A stretch of 64,000 bases of DNA from assembly GCA_029204225.1 (NCBI GenBank), contig CM055111.1, forward strand, positions 29,532,340 to 29,596,339, in the 5' to 3' direction. This DNA comes from Diphasiastrum complanatum (lineage: Eukaryota; Streptophyta; Lycopodiopsida; Lycopodiales; Lycopodiaceae). The stretch's first letter is position 1. Each line of letters opens with the position of its first letter. The notes under the pieces were generated by a model, which saw only the letters and a program-made list of their open reading frames with translations, was not told the origin of the DNA and ran no database searches. Position numbers and translations under genes: made by a program. Shown piece by piece: positions 33,666 to 45,583 of this stretch.

Positions 33666-33831
33666 TTTGTGAGCGTCCCATATCAGTAGCACCCATCTGT
33701 AAGGATGTGCTTGTCCCTGTTAGCACTAATATGCAGGTAAGGATGTGCTTGTCCCTGTTTAATTAGCTCTAATATGCATGTAGGGAAGAACATCCAAGCA
33801 CTTCACATATGCCAACAATATATTTCTCAAG
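33666..33831 (-). repeat. detached outer end of the right duplication arm
   Basis: Read on the - strand, this piece matches 10,223-10,331 (GGCATATGTG..GTGCTTGGATG, GGGACAAGCACATCCTTAC, AGATGGGTGCTA). It has an extra internal direct repeat of the GGGACAAGCACATCC part. It was separated from the rest of the arm by the gypsy insertion and ends in the target duplication TCAAG (33,827-33,831). Confidence 0.85.
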
Positions 33832-35051
33832 TGTGATGCCAGGAAAATGTTAAATATTAAATATCAACATAAATATGGCATGATATACTCGAAAATGAAG
33901 ATATGAGCTGGATAAGTATAAATCATGAAGAGGCCTAAGTCATTTTTGGGGAATATATCTCCTAAGTACTTGCCTTGTAATTAAGGGCAAGACCTTTTAA
34001 AGGAAAAGACATTGTCTTGGACAACCTTTACTAGGTTGTCCATACTACATATGAAAAGACATGATAAACTATAGTAACTTTAACTCATAGTTAAGTATAC
34101 CTCTTATGGTATAGGTGAATGTATTCTCAGTCTAATCGTTAACTAGACCCTTTCGCGAGAGCGACGCACCTGCTGTTTTAGAGGTGTGTTTGTTCGCCCC
34201 GTAGAACATATATTGATCTCACACTTCAGTCTCGATCATCGAGAGAGAAGAGTTTATGCTTATGTAAGAGATTGAAGAAGTGAATAGAGTTTTGTGAGTT
34301 ATTCTCTCTTATCTCTGTTTTTCGCACTGTTGAGTGTGACTGATCTGGAGTCTGCTAACAATCTCTAATGCATTTCATGAATTTCTCTCTGATCAGAGAG
34401 ACGCTCTAGTGCATTACAATCATTTGCTGAGTTTCTGTAAAGCATGCTCTAAAGAACTGTCTTTAAACTATCTTATTCGTCTGTAGCGAATACTTTCTTT
34501 TCGGCACTCGAATAACGACTATCTTTGGTACAGTCTAGCACAATTATTGAATAAAGCTGTATGTATACATATGTGATGACAGACCCTGCCTGAAGAATTA
34601 AGTCTCTGATATGTCTTCCTGATTGGCATTGACATAAGTTTCTAACGTATTCTAAAACTCTTCATGTTCTTCTGTCTAGAAACGAATAGTTCACGAACGT
34701 GATTAATTAATTGTCTGCACAGTCGCGAATACATCGAACAATTCTCGATTCTCTCTTGACACCTTAATCAGCCAGAGTGTAGTACCGATGTACTACTCTG
34801 ATAACATCTCATTTGTAGAACGCACTTCATCCAATTCGATAGAGCCCAGATTGTTGTTCTGAATTTATTAACACTACCCATCCCAAATATAAGTAATACT
34901 GGTTACTTTTTAATGTCTGTCGACAACCAGAATAACCCTCGAAACCACTTACCATAATTGTACCAAAAACATAACTTTCTAACGTTGTCCTCTGTGGGAA
35001 CGACATTATTTACTATAAACTCTATATTAACCCTGTTGGTATAGTACAACA
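33832..35051 (+). repeat. 5' LTR of gypsy element
   Basis: Starts TGTGATGCC and ends GTACAACA. It matches 44,313-45,583 over its whole length. It lacks a 34-base segment present in the 3' LTR at about 45,169-45,202 and a short segment near 44,535. Confidence 0.95.
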
Positions 35052-35063
35052 TATACCAATTTT

Positions 35064-35082
35064 TGGCATCGTTGTCGGGGAT
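35064..35082 (+). other. primer-binding site, tRNA-Asp-like
   Basis: 'TGGCATCGTTGTCGGGGA', starting 12 bases after the LTR, is close to the complement of the tRNA-Asp 3' end (TGGCGCCGTYGCCGGGGA) that Athila-type elements use. Four or so mismatches fit an ageing copy. Confidence 0.75.
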
Positions 35083-35133
35083 AGTTTAGGAAAGTTATAA
35101 GAAATCTGACAACTCCATTTCCATCTCTAGTGT

Positions 35134-36560
35134 ATGTCAGATAGAGAATCCAGATTAGAACGATACCGTAAGTTTAGAGAGGAATTTTTACGAAGACAAA
35201 GTGAGAATACTAGTCGAAGAAATCTAGACGAAATCACTGCCCAGTTACTTGAACTCCTAATTAGCTTCGGTATGGAGGGTCCTGCTGCACATTTCACCTC
35301 TATCTCCAAAATTAAATACAATTATTTTAAAGGGACTTCTTCCGATGATGCAGATAGCTATGTCTCACAATTTGAGTCAATCGCTAATGCGAATAATGAG
35401 GGAACTGACGTAGACAAACTACGAATTTTCCCTGGTCTGCTAAGAAAGCAGACGCGCATATGGTACAGTCAAGTTGAACCAGGCCATGTAGGAACCTGGT
35501 ACTTGCTGAAAGATGCGTTTTTGAACCAGTTCAGAGAGATCAGGAAAACTAACCGGTGTATATCCCGTTGATATGCAGATCGAATGGCTTTTGGCTGGTT
35601 TACCACCAAGGATTGATTGGTATTGCAGACAAGGGGACATGACCTCCTTAGCAGCGGTAATAGCTAGTGCCGAAAATTTCGAGACCTCGAAACTAGCACG
35701 AAAGCGACGATCGACGAAGAAATCTCGAAAGTCGAAGACTGATTCTAGTGACAACGATGAAGTTTCAGATTCTAATTCAAGTACCAGTTCTTCAAGCTCA
35801 GAATCTGAAAGCAGCGATTCATCAGAATCAAAAGCTGACAAAGGAGAGAGAAAGAATAAACGACGAATTAAACGAAAGGACGACACGAAAGTTGTTGAGG
35901 ATAAGTCGTCAACTTCTAAAGTTGAAAAGCTTTGGAAGAGTAATATGGCTGACCTTAATAAAAAGTTTAATGACTTGAAAGTGCAGATATCTGAAGTTGG
36001 AGATAGAAGACCAAAAGCGTCTTCTTCCAACTCAGGAATGTAGTGTACGAAATGTGGAACTTCTGGACACACTAAGGAAGACTGCACTATTGTGAATGTC
36101 AAATACATTGAAGATCCTGCCCATGAGGTACTTTTTATTTTTCAAAATGATGTGACTAATAACTATGTATAGGGTACTGCAACATCAGCCCAGCTAGGCA
36201 GACCCGAGTTCGCACCAAGAAGGCATAATCCTCCTGAATTTGTTGGACCAGCGAAGTCTCAAACTGTGACTAAACCGATTTCGGGCAACTGCTACAATTG
36301 TGGAGAGCCGAGACATTTTTCTCCTGACTGTCCTCAACCGCGAAAGCCGATTGGTTATGTACCATTATGTTCGAATTGCGGAGAGCCTGGCCACAAGTAT
36401 CCTAATTGCCCTCATCCGCAGAAGTCGCGACCCAAATATCAGTATGTAGCAACACCAACTGCTGCAGACACGAAAGCGAAAGCTGCAACTGATGCTGTTG
36501 TGCAGAGAATTGACGTTATTGAGGGAAAAGTGGCAAAGACAGAAGATCAGTCCTGGCCAA
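35134..36560 (+). pseudogene. gypsy gag with three zinc knuckles (broken)
   Basis: The frame opens at 35,134 (MSDRESRLERYRKFREEFLR). The conserved gag core is visible (FKGTSSDDADSYVSQFESIA, RIWYSQVEPG). A frameshift at about 35,572 passes into MQIEWLLAGLPPRIDW. A Ser/Lys-rich linker follows, then three CCHC knuckles: CTKCGTSGHTKEDC at about 36,044, CYNCGEPRHFSPDC at about 36,290, and CSNCGEPGHKYPNC at about 36,368. TAG codons interrupt the frame at 36,041 and about 36,171. The second knuckle has R in place of the usual G before H. Confidence 0.9.
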
Positions 36561-36564
36561 GTGT

Positions 36565-37554
36565 GTGGAGAAATTATTCAAAGTCACAACGAGAAGCAAA
36601 AGCTCCTCGAAACCTGATCAGAAATCTTCGACAAAGCACAGAAAATTCTCGAAGAATAAATCCTCTAGCAAAACAACGAACAAATCTACAACTAAGGAAG
36701 ATCTCAAAGATGACCCTGACTATGACTGCAATGTTGCGAAGTTATTTGCAAAAGATATCTCGGCAAAAGCAAAGGAATTCATCAACGCAGAACTTCAGAC
36801 AGCTACTGCAGAAAAGGTGGTCACTTTCGAGGAAGAGGACGAAGAAATCGCGAAGACTAAATTGTCTAGTGTTGTTATCGATAAACCAACCTCAAAATCA
36901 ATGACGAAAGAATATGACATCGTGAGTGATATTGGATCGCTCCGTCCGAACATTACTTTTGAACAGCTGTTGGCAGATAACACTTATTACAGAAAGCAAC
37001 TGAAAGGTTTTTCTATGCCCAAAAAGAAGAAAAAAATTTCTCTGCCAGATGCTGGTGTTTTGTCTATCGATTTAGGTGATCTTGGTGCACCTGAGATTGA
37101 TATTACCATTGTGGGATGTCTGATCGAAAAAGTGCCAATTGACTCTGGTTCCAATGTATATATAATAACAGAAGACACAGCTCATGCTTTGGGACCGACT
37201 GACATTCAACCGACACAGCGAAACATCAAGTTAGTTGATTCGACACGACAAAAACCTGTTGGAGAACTGAAGGATATCATTGTCTACATTCAAGCCAAGC
37301 CATTCACAATGAATTTTATTGTTATCAAACCAATCGGTTTGTCATCCTATTCTGTGTTGATTGGACGACCTTGGCTTTATCAATCAAACACAATTATACA
37401 TTGGAAGTCCAGAGAGCTGGGATTTCATACTGGTGAGACCAATAACCGAGGTAAGCCAGCAGAACAAAACATACTTGGAGTCGTGACAATTATGAAGGTG
37501 AAACTCCTTTGTCCGACACCAGCTTTACATCAGAAGAATCTTCGTATTCCTTGA
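36565..37554 (+). pseudogene. gypsy aspartic protease region
   Basis: After a Lys/Ser-rich stretch, the frame contains IDITIVGCLIEKVPIDSGSN and VYIITEDTAHALG. The DSG triad (normally DTG or DSG) is the retroviral-type protease active site, followed by LIGRPWLYQ, the typical flap and core end of plant gypsy proteases. It overlaps the next frame at 37,509. Confidence 0.85.
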
Positions 37555-39518
37555 ATATTTTTTCCAATGGATCTGATATTAAAGTGCAGTACTTTGAATG
37601 TTATGAGAATGCTGATGACGACGAATTCTTTTATGCCTGCAACGCTGAAGCGGATGTTTCGTATGGAGAAATTAACGTTGCAGACACGAACTCGAAAGAG
37701 TCTAACGATTCAAGTGATGAATTTGAACACGAATTTGGTAACAAGAACCAGGTTGACGACAAGAAAACATCTGTGGAGTCAACCATGCGTGAAATACATG
37801 GCCATACCAAGGCCAGTATGACAGAAGGTATCGTTTTACCAGATTCTATTGAACTAATTGAACTTGCACCTGGCAGATTTGTGCATGTTTCGAAGTCACT
37901 TGGAGAATCGGAGTTAGTGGAATTCACTAAACTATTGAAGAAGTATCAAGACATTTTTGTCTGGTCGCTCGACGATTTGAAGGGTATACCTACAGAATTC
38001 GGAGAGCACCGAATTAATCTCAAGGAAGATGCTATACCTATTCGATAAAGACAGTATCGTCTCAATCCTAAGTAATCTCTCATGGTTAAGGACGAACTTA
38101 ACAAGCACCTTAAGGCAGGTATAATCTATCTCGTCTTAAGTAGTGAATGGGTTTCACCCACTGTTGTCGTTCCAAATAAAAAGACTGGCAAAATACGAAT
38201 ATGCCAGGATTTCCGCAAACTCAATGCTGCCACAAGGAAGGACCATCATCCTCTGCCTTTCACTGATTCCATTCTAGATCAGGTTGCTGGTCAAGAGCGT
38301 TACAGTTTCTGTGACGGCTTTTCTGGATATAATCAGGTTGGAGTGCGAAAGGAGGATCGTTCAAAGACCACATTCACTACGGATTGGGGCACTTATGCCT
38401 ACAACAAAATTTCCTTTGGTCTTTGTAACGCTCCAGCAACTTTTCAGCGAATTATGATGTTAATCTTCGCTGCCTTCCTAAGAACTTTTCTCGAAATATT
38501 TATTGATGATTTCTGTGTATACAGTGATATAAAGACACACCTGCAGAAGCTGAAATTAACATTGCAACAGTGTCGAGATACTTGTTTATCTCTTCATCTA
38601 GAGAAATGTTTTTTTGGTATGAAAGAAGGAATATTGCTCGGACATAGAATATCTAACAGAGGAATAGAAGTCGACAAAGATAAAGTCGAGCTTATAAAGG
38701 ATCTCCAGATACCAACCAATTTATGTGAACTAAGAGCTTTCTTAGAACATGTTGGCTATTACAGGAGATTTATTCAAAATCATGTTTCTATTGCTGCCTC
38801 TCTTACACATCTACTGAAGAAACAAGTAGAATACTTGTGGACGAATGAACAGCAGAAAGCATTCGAAGATCTTAAGCAAAGGTTGATTAATGCTCCTATT
38901 CTGAGACCACCCAACTGGGCTATTTTATTTCACATTTATGTGGATGTTTCTGCATTTGCTATTGGCGTCTGTCTAAGCCAGAAGGACGACCATAAAAAGG
39001 ATCATCCCATCTACTATGCGAGTCGACAGCTCAGTGCATCAGAGAAGAATTATTCGGCTACAGAAAGGAAAGCACTTGACATGATTTTCACTGTTAAAAA
39101 ATTTCGGCATTATTTGCTGGGATATGCATTTATTTTTCATGTGGATCATTATGCTCTTAAGTATCTTGTAAATAAACCAGATCTATCAGGACGAATTGCT
39201 CGACGGGTTCTACTATTGCAAGAATTTACTTATCAAGTAGAGCTTCGTCAAGGAAAATATCATACGAATGCTGATTATCTATCGCGACTCAGCACCGGAA
39301 AAATTGAAGACCCTATCAATGATGATTTTCCATACGAACATTTATTCGAGATTTCATCTACAAATTCGTTATATTCTGATATTATTATTTATCTTAAGGA
39401 TCGGATGTATCCGAATGGTTACGATTTGGAGCAAAAGACAGTTTTTCAATATAAGATAGCGCGTTATACAATTATTAACAATGTTCTGTACAAGCTTGGT
39501 GCTGACCATCAACTATGA
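37509..39518 (+). pseudogene. gypsy reverse transcriptase and RNase H
   Basis: In one frame with stops at 38,046 and about 38,073: connection region VWSLDDLKGIPTEFGEHRIN, then EWVSPTVVVPNKKTGKIRIC, FCDGFSGYNQVGVRKEDRSK, FGLCNAPATFQRIM and the catalytic FIDDFCVYSD (IDD intact). The RNase H domain follows with IYVDVSAFAIGVCLSQKD (the first acidic residue reads D-V-S) and YYASRQLSASEKNYSATERK. HTNADYLSR marks the RNase H end. Motif residues survive even though the frame is broken. Confidence 0.93.
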
Positions 39519-40601
39519 AGATGTCTTGAAACTGAAGACATTAAAAAGGTCGTTAAAGCCTTACACTCAAAAGATGTTGGCGGACATTTTGCTTTGAAGA
39601 ATACAGTTAATAAGATATTGACTGCCAAGTATTGGTGGCCAACAATGTTCAAGGATGTATCAAATTTTATTCGTTCATGTGATCCATGCCAGAGATCTGG
39701 TAAGCCTACAAAAGCAATGAATTGGCCATTGACACCAATCTTGCCTCTTGTACCATTCGAGAAGCGGGGGATTGACTTTGTCAGTCCAATCAAACCTGTT
39801 ACCCGACATACGAAATGTCGTTATATTCTAGTTGCCACGGATTATGCTACCAAGAATGTTGAAGCAGATGCAATGAAACGAAATGATGCGAAAATTGTCG
39901 TGACGTTCTTATTCAAAACTATAATCACAAGATATGGTTGTCCACTTGAACCTAGGAACACATTTTCTAAATGATACGATACGGTTGCTGACAACCTATT
40001 TCCTAATCAAACACAGAAAAACTACACCGTATAATCCAAAAGCAAACGGGTTGACAGAAAGAGCTAATGGAACCTTATGTAACATCCTGACTAAAATTAC
40101 TATTCCACATGCAACAGATTGGGATCAGAAACTACCATCAGTTCTCTGGGCTTATCGCAACACAGAGAAAATCACGACGAAACTGACACCATATTTCCTT
40201 ACATATGGTATGCATCCTATCTTGCCAATTGAATTCGAGGTGAAAATCTTTCGTATTCAAGCTCAACGAACAAATGCAGGATTAATAAACGAAAGGTTGA
40301 CTAATATTGAAGAACTAGATGAAGCTCGAGAGACTTCACAAAAACTAACAGAGGCAATCCAGAAACAAAGAAAGAAGAAATATGACAGTCATATAAAAAA
40401 ATGTGATCTTAAAGCTGATGATTATGCGCTAATATATGACAGACGCCATCAAAAGTTCCCTGGAAAACTCCATATGTGATGGCTTGGACCTATAAAGTCA
40501 TAGAGGTGTTTGACAATGGTTCTATGCAACTTCAATCACTTGAAGGTGAACTATTATCGACACGTATTAACGGGTCCAGACTGAAGAAATACTACCTTTG
40601 A
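39519..40601 (+). pseudogene. gypsy integrase
   Basis: An HHCC zinc-binding domain (HSKDVGGHFALKNTV, CDPCQRSGKP) is followed by the DDE core: RGIDFVSP, VATDYATKNVEA, a frameshift near 39,950, then TPYNPKANGLTERANGTLCN. The C-terminal module reads KFPGKLH, a stop, WLGP, a frameshift, VIEVFDNGSMQLQ and NGSRLKKYYL. No chromodomain is seen. Confidence 0.9.
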
Positions 40602-41364
40602 CAAGAATTTTTTTTTATTTATTTATTCTTATTATCTTCTAGTTTTTCTGAAAATAATCGCGAATTTTCTTTTATCTTGTCTAAAAGAAAATTTTGCGAC
40701 ATTTCTTTATTTTTTATTTTTTTTATTTTTTTTCCTTTTCTTTTCTTTCTAGAAATTTTCGAGAATTTTTCTTGACTTCTCTTAATCTTTCAATATCATT
40801 TAAAAAGTATTTTCGAGAATTTTTCTAGCATTATCTCCAGTTTTTTGAGAAATTTTCTAGTATGTTGTTAAAATTTTCGACAAAATTTTAGTGAGTTTTT
40901 GTAACATCCTTCGAGAAAGTTTCGCGAAACTTTCTAGAAGCTTTCTAGCATATTTTTGAAAATCTTTCGAGAATCTCTCGACCTACTTTTTGTATCCCTC
41001 CATTAAAGATGATGGCCACGTGATCATCATTATTCACACGTGTGTACGCTCACAGTTATTTTTTTTTTCTTAATTTATTTTTTTTCTTTTTACAAACGGT
41101 CTTCATTAAAGATTGATCTAGCAAATTATAGTTTCAAACACTGAGCCATCCATGTCCTCCATAAATGGAAGTGACAGATGTCAAGTCACCATGCCACATC
41201 ATCATCCCTTCCACACCGCTACTGCTTATCGGAATTATTTTTCATTTTTCCTCTTTACACTTTTTACCTGCTAAGTTTATGCTTTCCAGCGCTCACTCTT
41301 TGCGTTCAAAGCATCTTTTTGCGAACTATTGCGATCTACGAAGCTATCATTCAACATTTGAACA
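40602..41364 (+). promoter_or_regulatory. AT-rich spacer with TTCnnGAA array ahead of the 3' ORF
   Basis: Non-coding block between integrase and the extra ORF. Repeated 'TTTCGAGAATTTTTCTAG' words occur at about 40,755 and 40,814. At 40,910-40,950 there are four TTCnnGnA units at exactly 11-base spacing (TTCGAGAA, TTCGCGAA, TTCTAGAA, TTCTAGCA), and a further TTCGAGAA at about 40,966. TTCnnGAA is the core of heat-shock elements, though the classical spacing is 10 bases. A promoter role is inference only. Confidence 0.4.
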
Positions 41365-43760
41365 ATGGCTTCCGCATCAGGTTTGAGCTCTAATATCATT
41401 TGGAAAGCACACGCAGGAATCCGCCTCGCATCCATCCAGTCCTTTTTGGATCGATGCAGGCTGGGTGATTTGAAAGTGGACCCCTCTATCATCCTCTCTG
41501 AAGTCAGTACTAAATTCATGAACTCCATCCATTCAATTTCGAAGGTGGACTTCAAAGTTCACGTACGAGGCCAATTCTTCACTATCATTGAAGACCTGTT
41601 CTGCACAACTCTTGGATTACCTCTGGATGGGAAGCTGCTTTCAACTAACAAAGATTCGATGGATGAAGGTGCCCATTTCTTAAGCAACTGTTTCGTTCCC
41701 ACGAAGGGGTACAAAATCTCTATGATCCGAGATACAACATTCAAGTTGTTTTGTAAATATGCAAACCAAGCAATCTTTTTGAGGATGCGGATGCTACCAT
41801 TTCAGTTCAAAATTTTGGGTATATATTAGATGCTCTTGCAGGTAATCCAGTGTGCTTCGGCGTTATCACATACAAAGACTTTTTGTGCTGGATTAAGCAC
41901 CAAAAGTTTTCTGGAGTTGGAGCCCATGTATCTCGACTCTGCGCTCATTTTGACATATTGAGCGATCAAGAGAAAACCATGCTGACAGGAAGATTGTTGG
42001 TTCCCAAGCCAATAGATCTTTCCAGCATCCTTTCTGTATTCCGGTTCCAGTCGATGATGCACCAGCAATCAAAGTAGCAGCCACCACTGCTATGGAGACT
42101 GAAGTTGTGGCAATGGACACCGATGGAGCTGCTGCTGCTATGGATTCTTCAAATCCAGCATTTGCTTCCACATCTCGAAAGCAACTGAGCGCATCCACCT
42201 CTAAGGATGACGCAACCCAGTCAGATACATCAGACAAGGGACGCGTAGCTGCTGAAGGCGACAGTGGGGCACATGTGGCAGATGACGAAGAACTAGACGA
42301 CCAGCCCCAGTGGTTTCGATCCATGACTGAGAAAGCCAAGAACCTTGTGGCTGAAGTATATAAGTTCGACAAGTACCACCGTCAACTCACAATGCAGCTT
42401 ATCACCTCAGAGAGGAAATCACTCGACTCTCTGAAGGAGTCCTTCGAGAAGATCGATTTGCTCGAATCAGACAACACGAAGCTGATCGAACAACATCGTT
42501 TCCTCGAAACATAGCTTCAGACTTTAATAAGGAAGCTGATTCTTTGAAGCAGACCAATAAGGTGATTCAAGCCAAGTCTGACAATTTTTAGACTCAAAAC
42601 GATTCTTTGAAGCAGCAACTTTTGGCTGCAAATCAACATAATGTCGCGCTCCAGAAACATCTACAGGAGGAGCGAATGACAAGATTAAAGGCAGAAGCTG
42701 CTTTGTCCCTAAGCACCACCGCAGGGTCGATCACTATCGATCTCACGAAGCTGAACCAGCTCCAAGGCTAGATGCTCGACAATTTTTGAGCGAGTTCTTA
42801 CAACCGCTCGAGGATGCGGAGGCTCTTGTCGAGGAAGAATTGGTGGAGTTGAAGGAGCTCTCCAGTGATGCCACCCCATCTTGCAGCGGGCCCGATGCGC
42901 ACGATGATTATCTGTAGGCCCTGCTGCGAATTGATGAACTTACATAGCAACTCCAAGTTGTGTCTGCCTGCACTGAAGCCTCAGACCATCCACAATTCAT
43001 GGAGGCTGTCGCAAAGATTGACCAGCTCGAACAGGAGTTGTCAACCCAAAAGCAACAAATGGAAGATCAGAAGCTGGCTGCTGAGTTGGAAACTCAGGAA
43101 TTTGCAACTACATCTACTCAGCCAAAGCGAATGCGGCGAAATCAGTCGAAGGTATGTGCTGACAGATTCCGTGCATTTGCTGATCGCTTCTGGAAATGGT
43201 GTCCACATGCTTTTAATATTGAGTTGCAATGGCGTGTGGATTACATGATGCTACCAGGCGTAGTAGGCATCGCCTTCGACGACTGGAAGCGACCATGGGA
43301 GAAGGACGACTTTCTTTGGTTATGGGCCCAGCTCACTATCGAGCAGAAAGGATGTCTTTGCTGGGGCATAATCCAGGGTAAATTCTAGGTTGTACCTTTC
43401 GGATTGGCAGAGTTATACATAGGCTCTTCGGCTATGTATGCTCTCGAATATATCTGTATCAAAGAACTTCAATTTTTGCGAAACGAAGATAATAAGCGAC
43501 ATTTTTGGAAGCAAAAGTCGCAGTTTCAGCTGTACAAACCACAAGCAGTTGCAGATTTAGGCGCATTCGACGATGCAGGTCTGCTAATATATATCAATAT
43601 GGCTTATCTGAAATTATTCAGTCTATATGTGGATTGGGAGCGAAACCTTGCAGAATATTTTGCGGAGAGTCGCCATAATTTGCAAGATAGTATACATTTT
43701 GGCAGTTTGGTACTTTTGCGGCAAAGACATTATTTTTTGTTCAGACCTTTATGTTAAAAG
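41365..43760 (+). pseudogene. extra 3' ORF region of the gypsy element, function unknown
   Basis: Open pieces in three frames run from 41,365. The N-terminal part (MASASGLSSNIIWKAHAGIR) has VDFKVHVRGQFFTIIEDLFC and TTLGLPLDG, a pattern like the 'V.VRG..V.F....I...LGLP' of putative plant transposon proteins found in Athila 3' ORFs. Next come an acidic Ser/Ala linker (METEVVAMDTDG...) and coiled-coil-like segments with leucine heptads (SLKESFEKIDLLESDNTKLI; later AKIDQLEQELSTQKQQMEDQ). A Trp/aromatic-rich end includes FRAFADRFWKWCPHAF. Several stops and frameshifts. No clear transmembrane segment or envelope motif is seen, so I do not call it env. Confidence 0.6.
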
Positions 43761-44299
43761 CAATTTTATTAGATTTTCAGCTCGTTACTGTAAAGAAATC
43801 ACTCTATGAAGTGATTCAGATGAAGATACCAAGTTAACCCAGGAGTTGTTCGATGGAATAATTCCGGTTAAGTTAGAAGAATTTGGCAACTTACCAGTTG
43901 GCCGCTATACCAAATCGAAAGAAGACTTGTTCTTGATCAAAGCTCAACAGGACTTGGAGCTTGCTCAGAAGTTATATGAAGAACTGAATCATTCCTGAAA
44001 ATTCATTCGTGTCTTTGTCGTGGTGATGTTTCTATGGGATGCTGACTATTTGAAGGTTAAAGATGTTTTGAAGTTTGATTCCAGTTTTCATCAGCAATTC
44101 AAAGATTAACTCAAAATAGCCTATTCAATTCAAAAAAAAAAAAACAACAAGACATATATTCTCTAAGATGAAGAAATATCTAAAGGACGAAATACACGAA
44201 AAAATATTTTTTTGCCTCAACGAAAATCTGACGAACAAGAATGTTTCTCGGATACTCCTCGAAATAAAGATGATATGTTCACGAGGACGTTTCACATTT

Positions 44300-44312
44300 G
44301 AGGAAGGAGATA
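44300..44312 (+). other. polypurine tract before 3' LTR
   Basis: 'GAGGAAGGAGATAT' lies directly upstream of the 3' LTR, in the place plus-strand priming requires. Confidence 0.7.
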
Positions 44313-45583
44313 TATGATGCCACGAAAATGTTAAATGTTAAATATTAAATATCAACATAAATATGGCATGATATACTCGAAAATGAAGATATGAGCTGGA
44401 TAAGTATAAATCATGAAAAGGCCTAAGTCATTTTTGGGGAATATATCTCCTAAGTACTTGCCTTGTAATTAAGGACAAGACCTTTTAAAGGAAAAGACAT
44501 TGTCTTGGACAACCTTTACTAGGTTGTCCATACGAAACGACTACATATGAAAAGACATGATAAACTATAGTAATTTTAACTCATAGTTAAGTATACCTCT
44601 TATGGTATAGGTGAACGTATTCTCAGTCTAATCGTTAACTAGACTCTTTCGCGGGAGTGACGCACCTGTTGTTTTAGAGGTGTGTTTGTTCGCCCCGTAG
44701 AACATATATTGATCTCACACTTCAGTCTCGATCATTGAGAGAGAAGAGTTTATGCTTATGTAAGAAATTGAAGAAGTGAATAGAGTTCTGTGAGTTATTC
44801 TCTCTTATCTCTGTTCTCCGCATTGTTGAGTGTGACTGATCTGGAGTCTGCCAACAATCTCTAACGCATTTCATGAATTTCTCTCTAATCAGACAGACGC
44901 TCTAGTGCATTACAGTCGTTTGCTGAGTTTCCGTAAAGCATGCTCTAAAGAAATGTCTTTAAACTATCTTCTTCGTCTCTCGCGAATACTTTCTTTTCGG
45001 CACTCGAATAACAACTATCTTTGGTACAGTCTAGCACGATCATTGAGTGAAGCTGTATGTATACATATGTGATGACAGTCCCTGCCTGAATAATTAAGTC
45101 TCTGATCTGTCTTCCTGATTGGCATTGACATAAGTTTCTAACGTATTCTAAAACTCTTCGTGTTCTTTAACCATTAAGTTGGACTTTAGTTGTTGAGGAC
45201 TTCTGTCTAGAAACGAATAGTTCGCTAACGCGATTAATTAATTGTCTGCACAGTCGCGAATACATCGAACAATTCTCGATTCGCTGTTGACACCTTAATC
45301 AGCCAGAGTGTAGTACCGCTGTACTACTCTGATAACATCTCATTTGTAGAACGCGCTTCATCCAATTCGATAGAGGCCAGATTGTTGTTCTGAATTTATT
45401 AACACTACCCATCCCAAATATAAGTAATACTGGTTACTTTTTAGTGTCTGTCGACAACCAGATTAACCCTCGAAACCACCTACCATAATTGTACCAAAAA
45501 GCATAACTTTCTAACGTTGTCCTCTGTGGGAACGACATTATTTACTATAAAATCTATATTAACCCTGTTGGTATAGTACGACA
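44313..45583 (+). repeat. 3' LTR of gypsy element
   Basis: Starts TATGATGCC (the terminal TG has mutated to TA) and ends GTACGACA, followed by target duplication TCAAG. It carries a 34-base insertion relative to the 5' LTR at about 45,169-45,202, a duplicated TTAAATG near the start, and a short insertion at about 44,535. Confidence 0.95.

Larger units (their letters stand above)
33832..45583 (+). mobile_element. Ty3/gypsy LTR retrotransposon, Athila/Tat-like, coding-dead
   Basis: An 11.75 kb element with LTRs of 1,220 and 1,271 bases, flanked by a 5-base target duplication TCAAG (33,827-33,831 and 45,584-45,588). The order is LTR, tRNA-Asp-like primer site, gag with zinc knuckles, aspartic protease, RT, RNase H, integrase, AT-rich spacer, extra 3' ORF region, purine tract, LTR. 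RT precedes integrase, which defines Ty3/gypsy. The primer site and the long 3' extra ORF point to the Athila/Tat branch. Every coding region has stops or frameshifts and the LTRs differ by many substitutions and small indels, so it is an old, non-autonomous copy. It sits inside the right MSL duplication arm. Confidence 0.95.
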
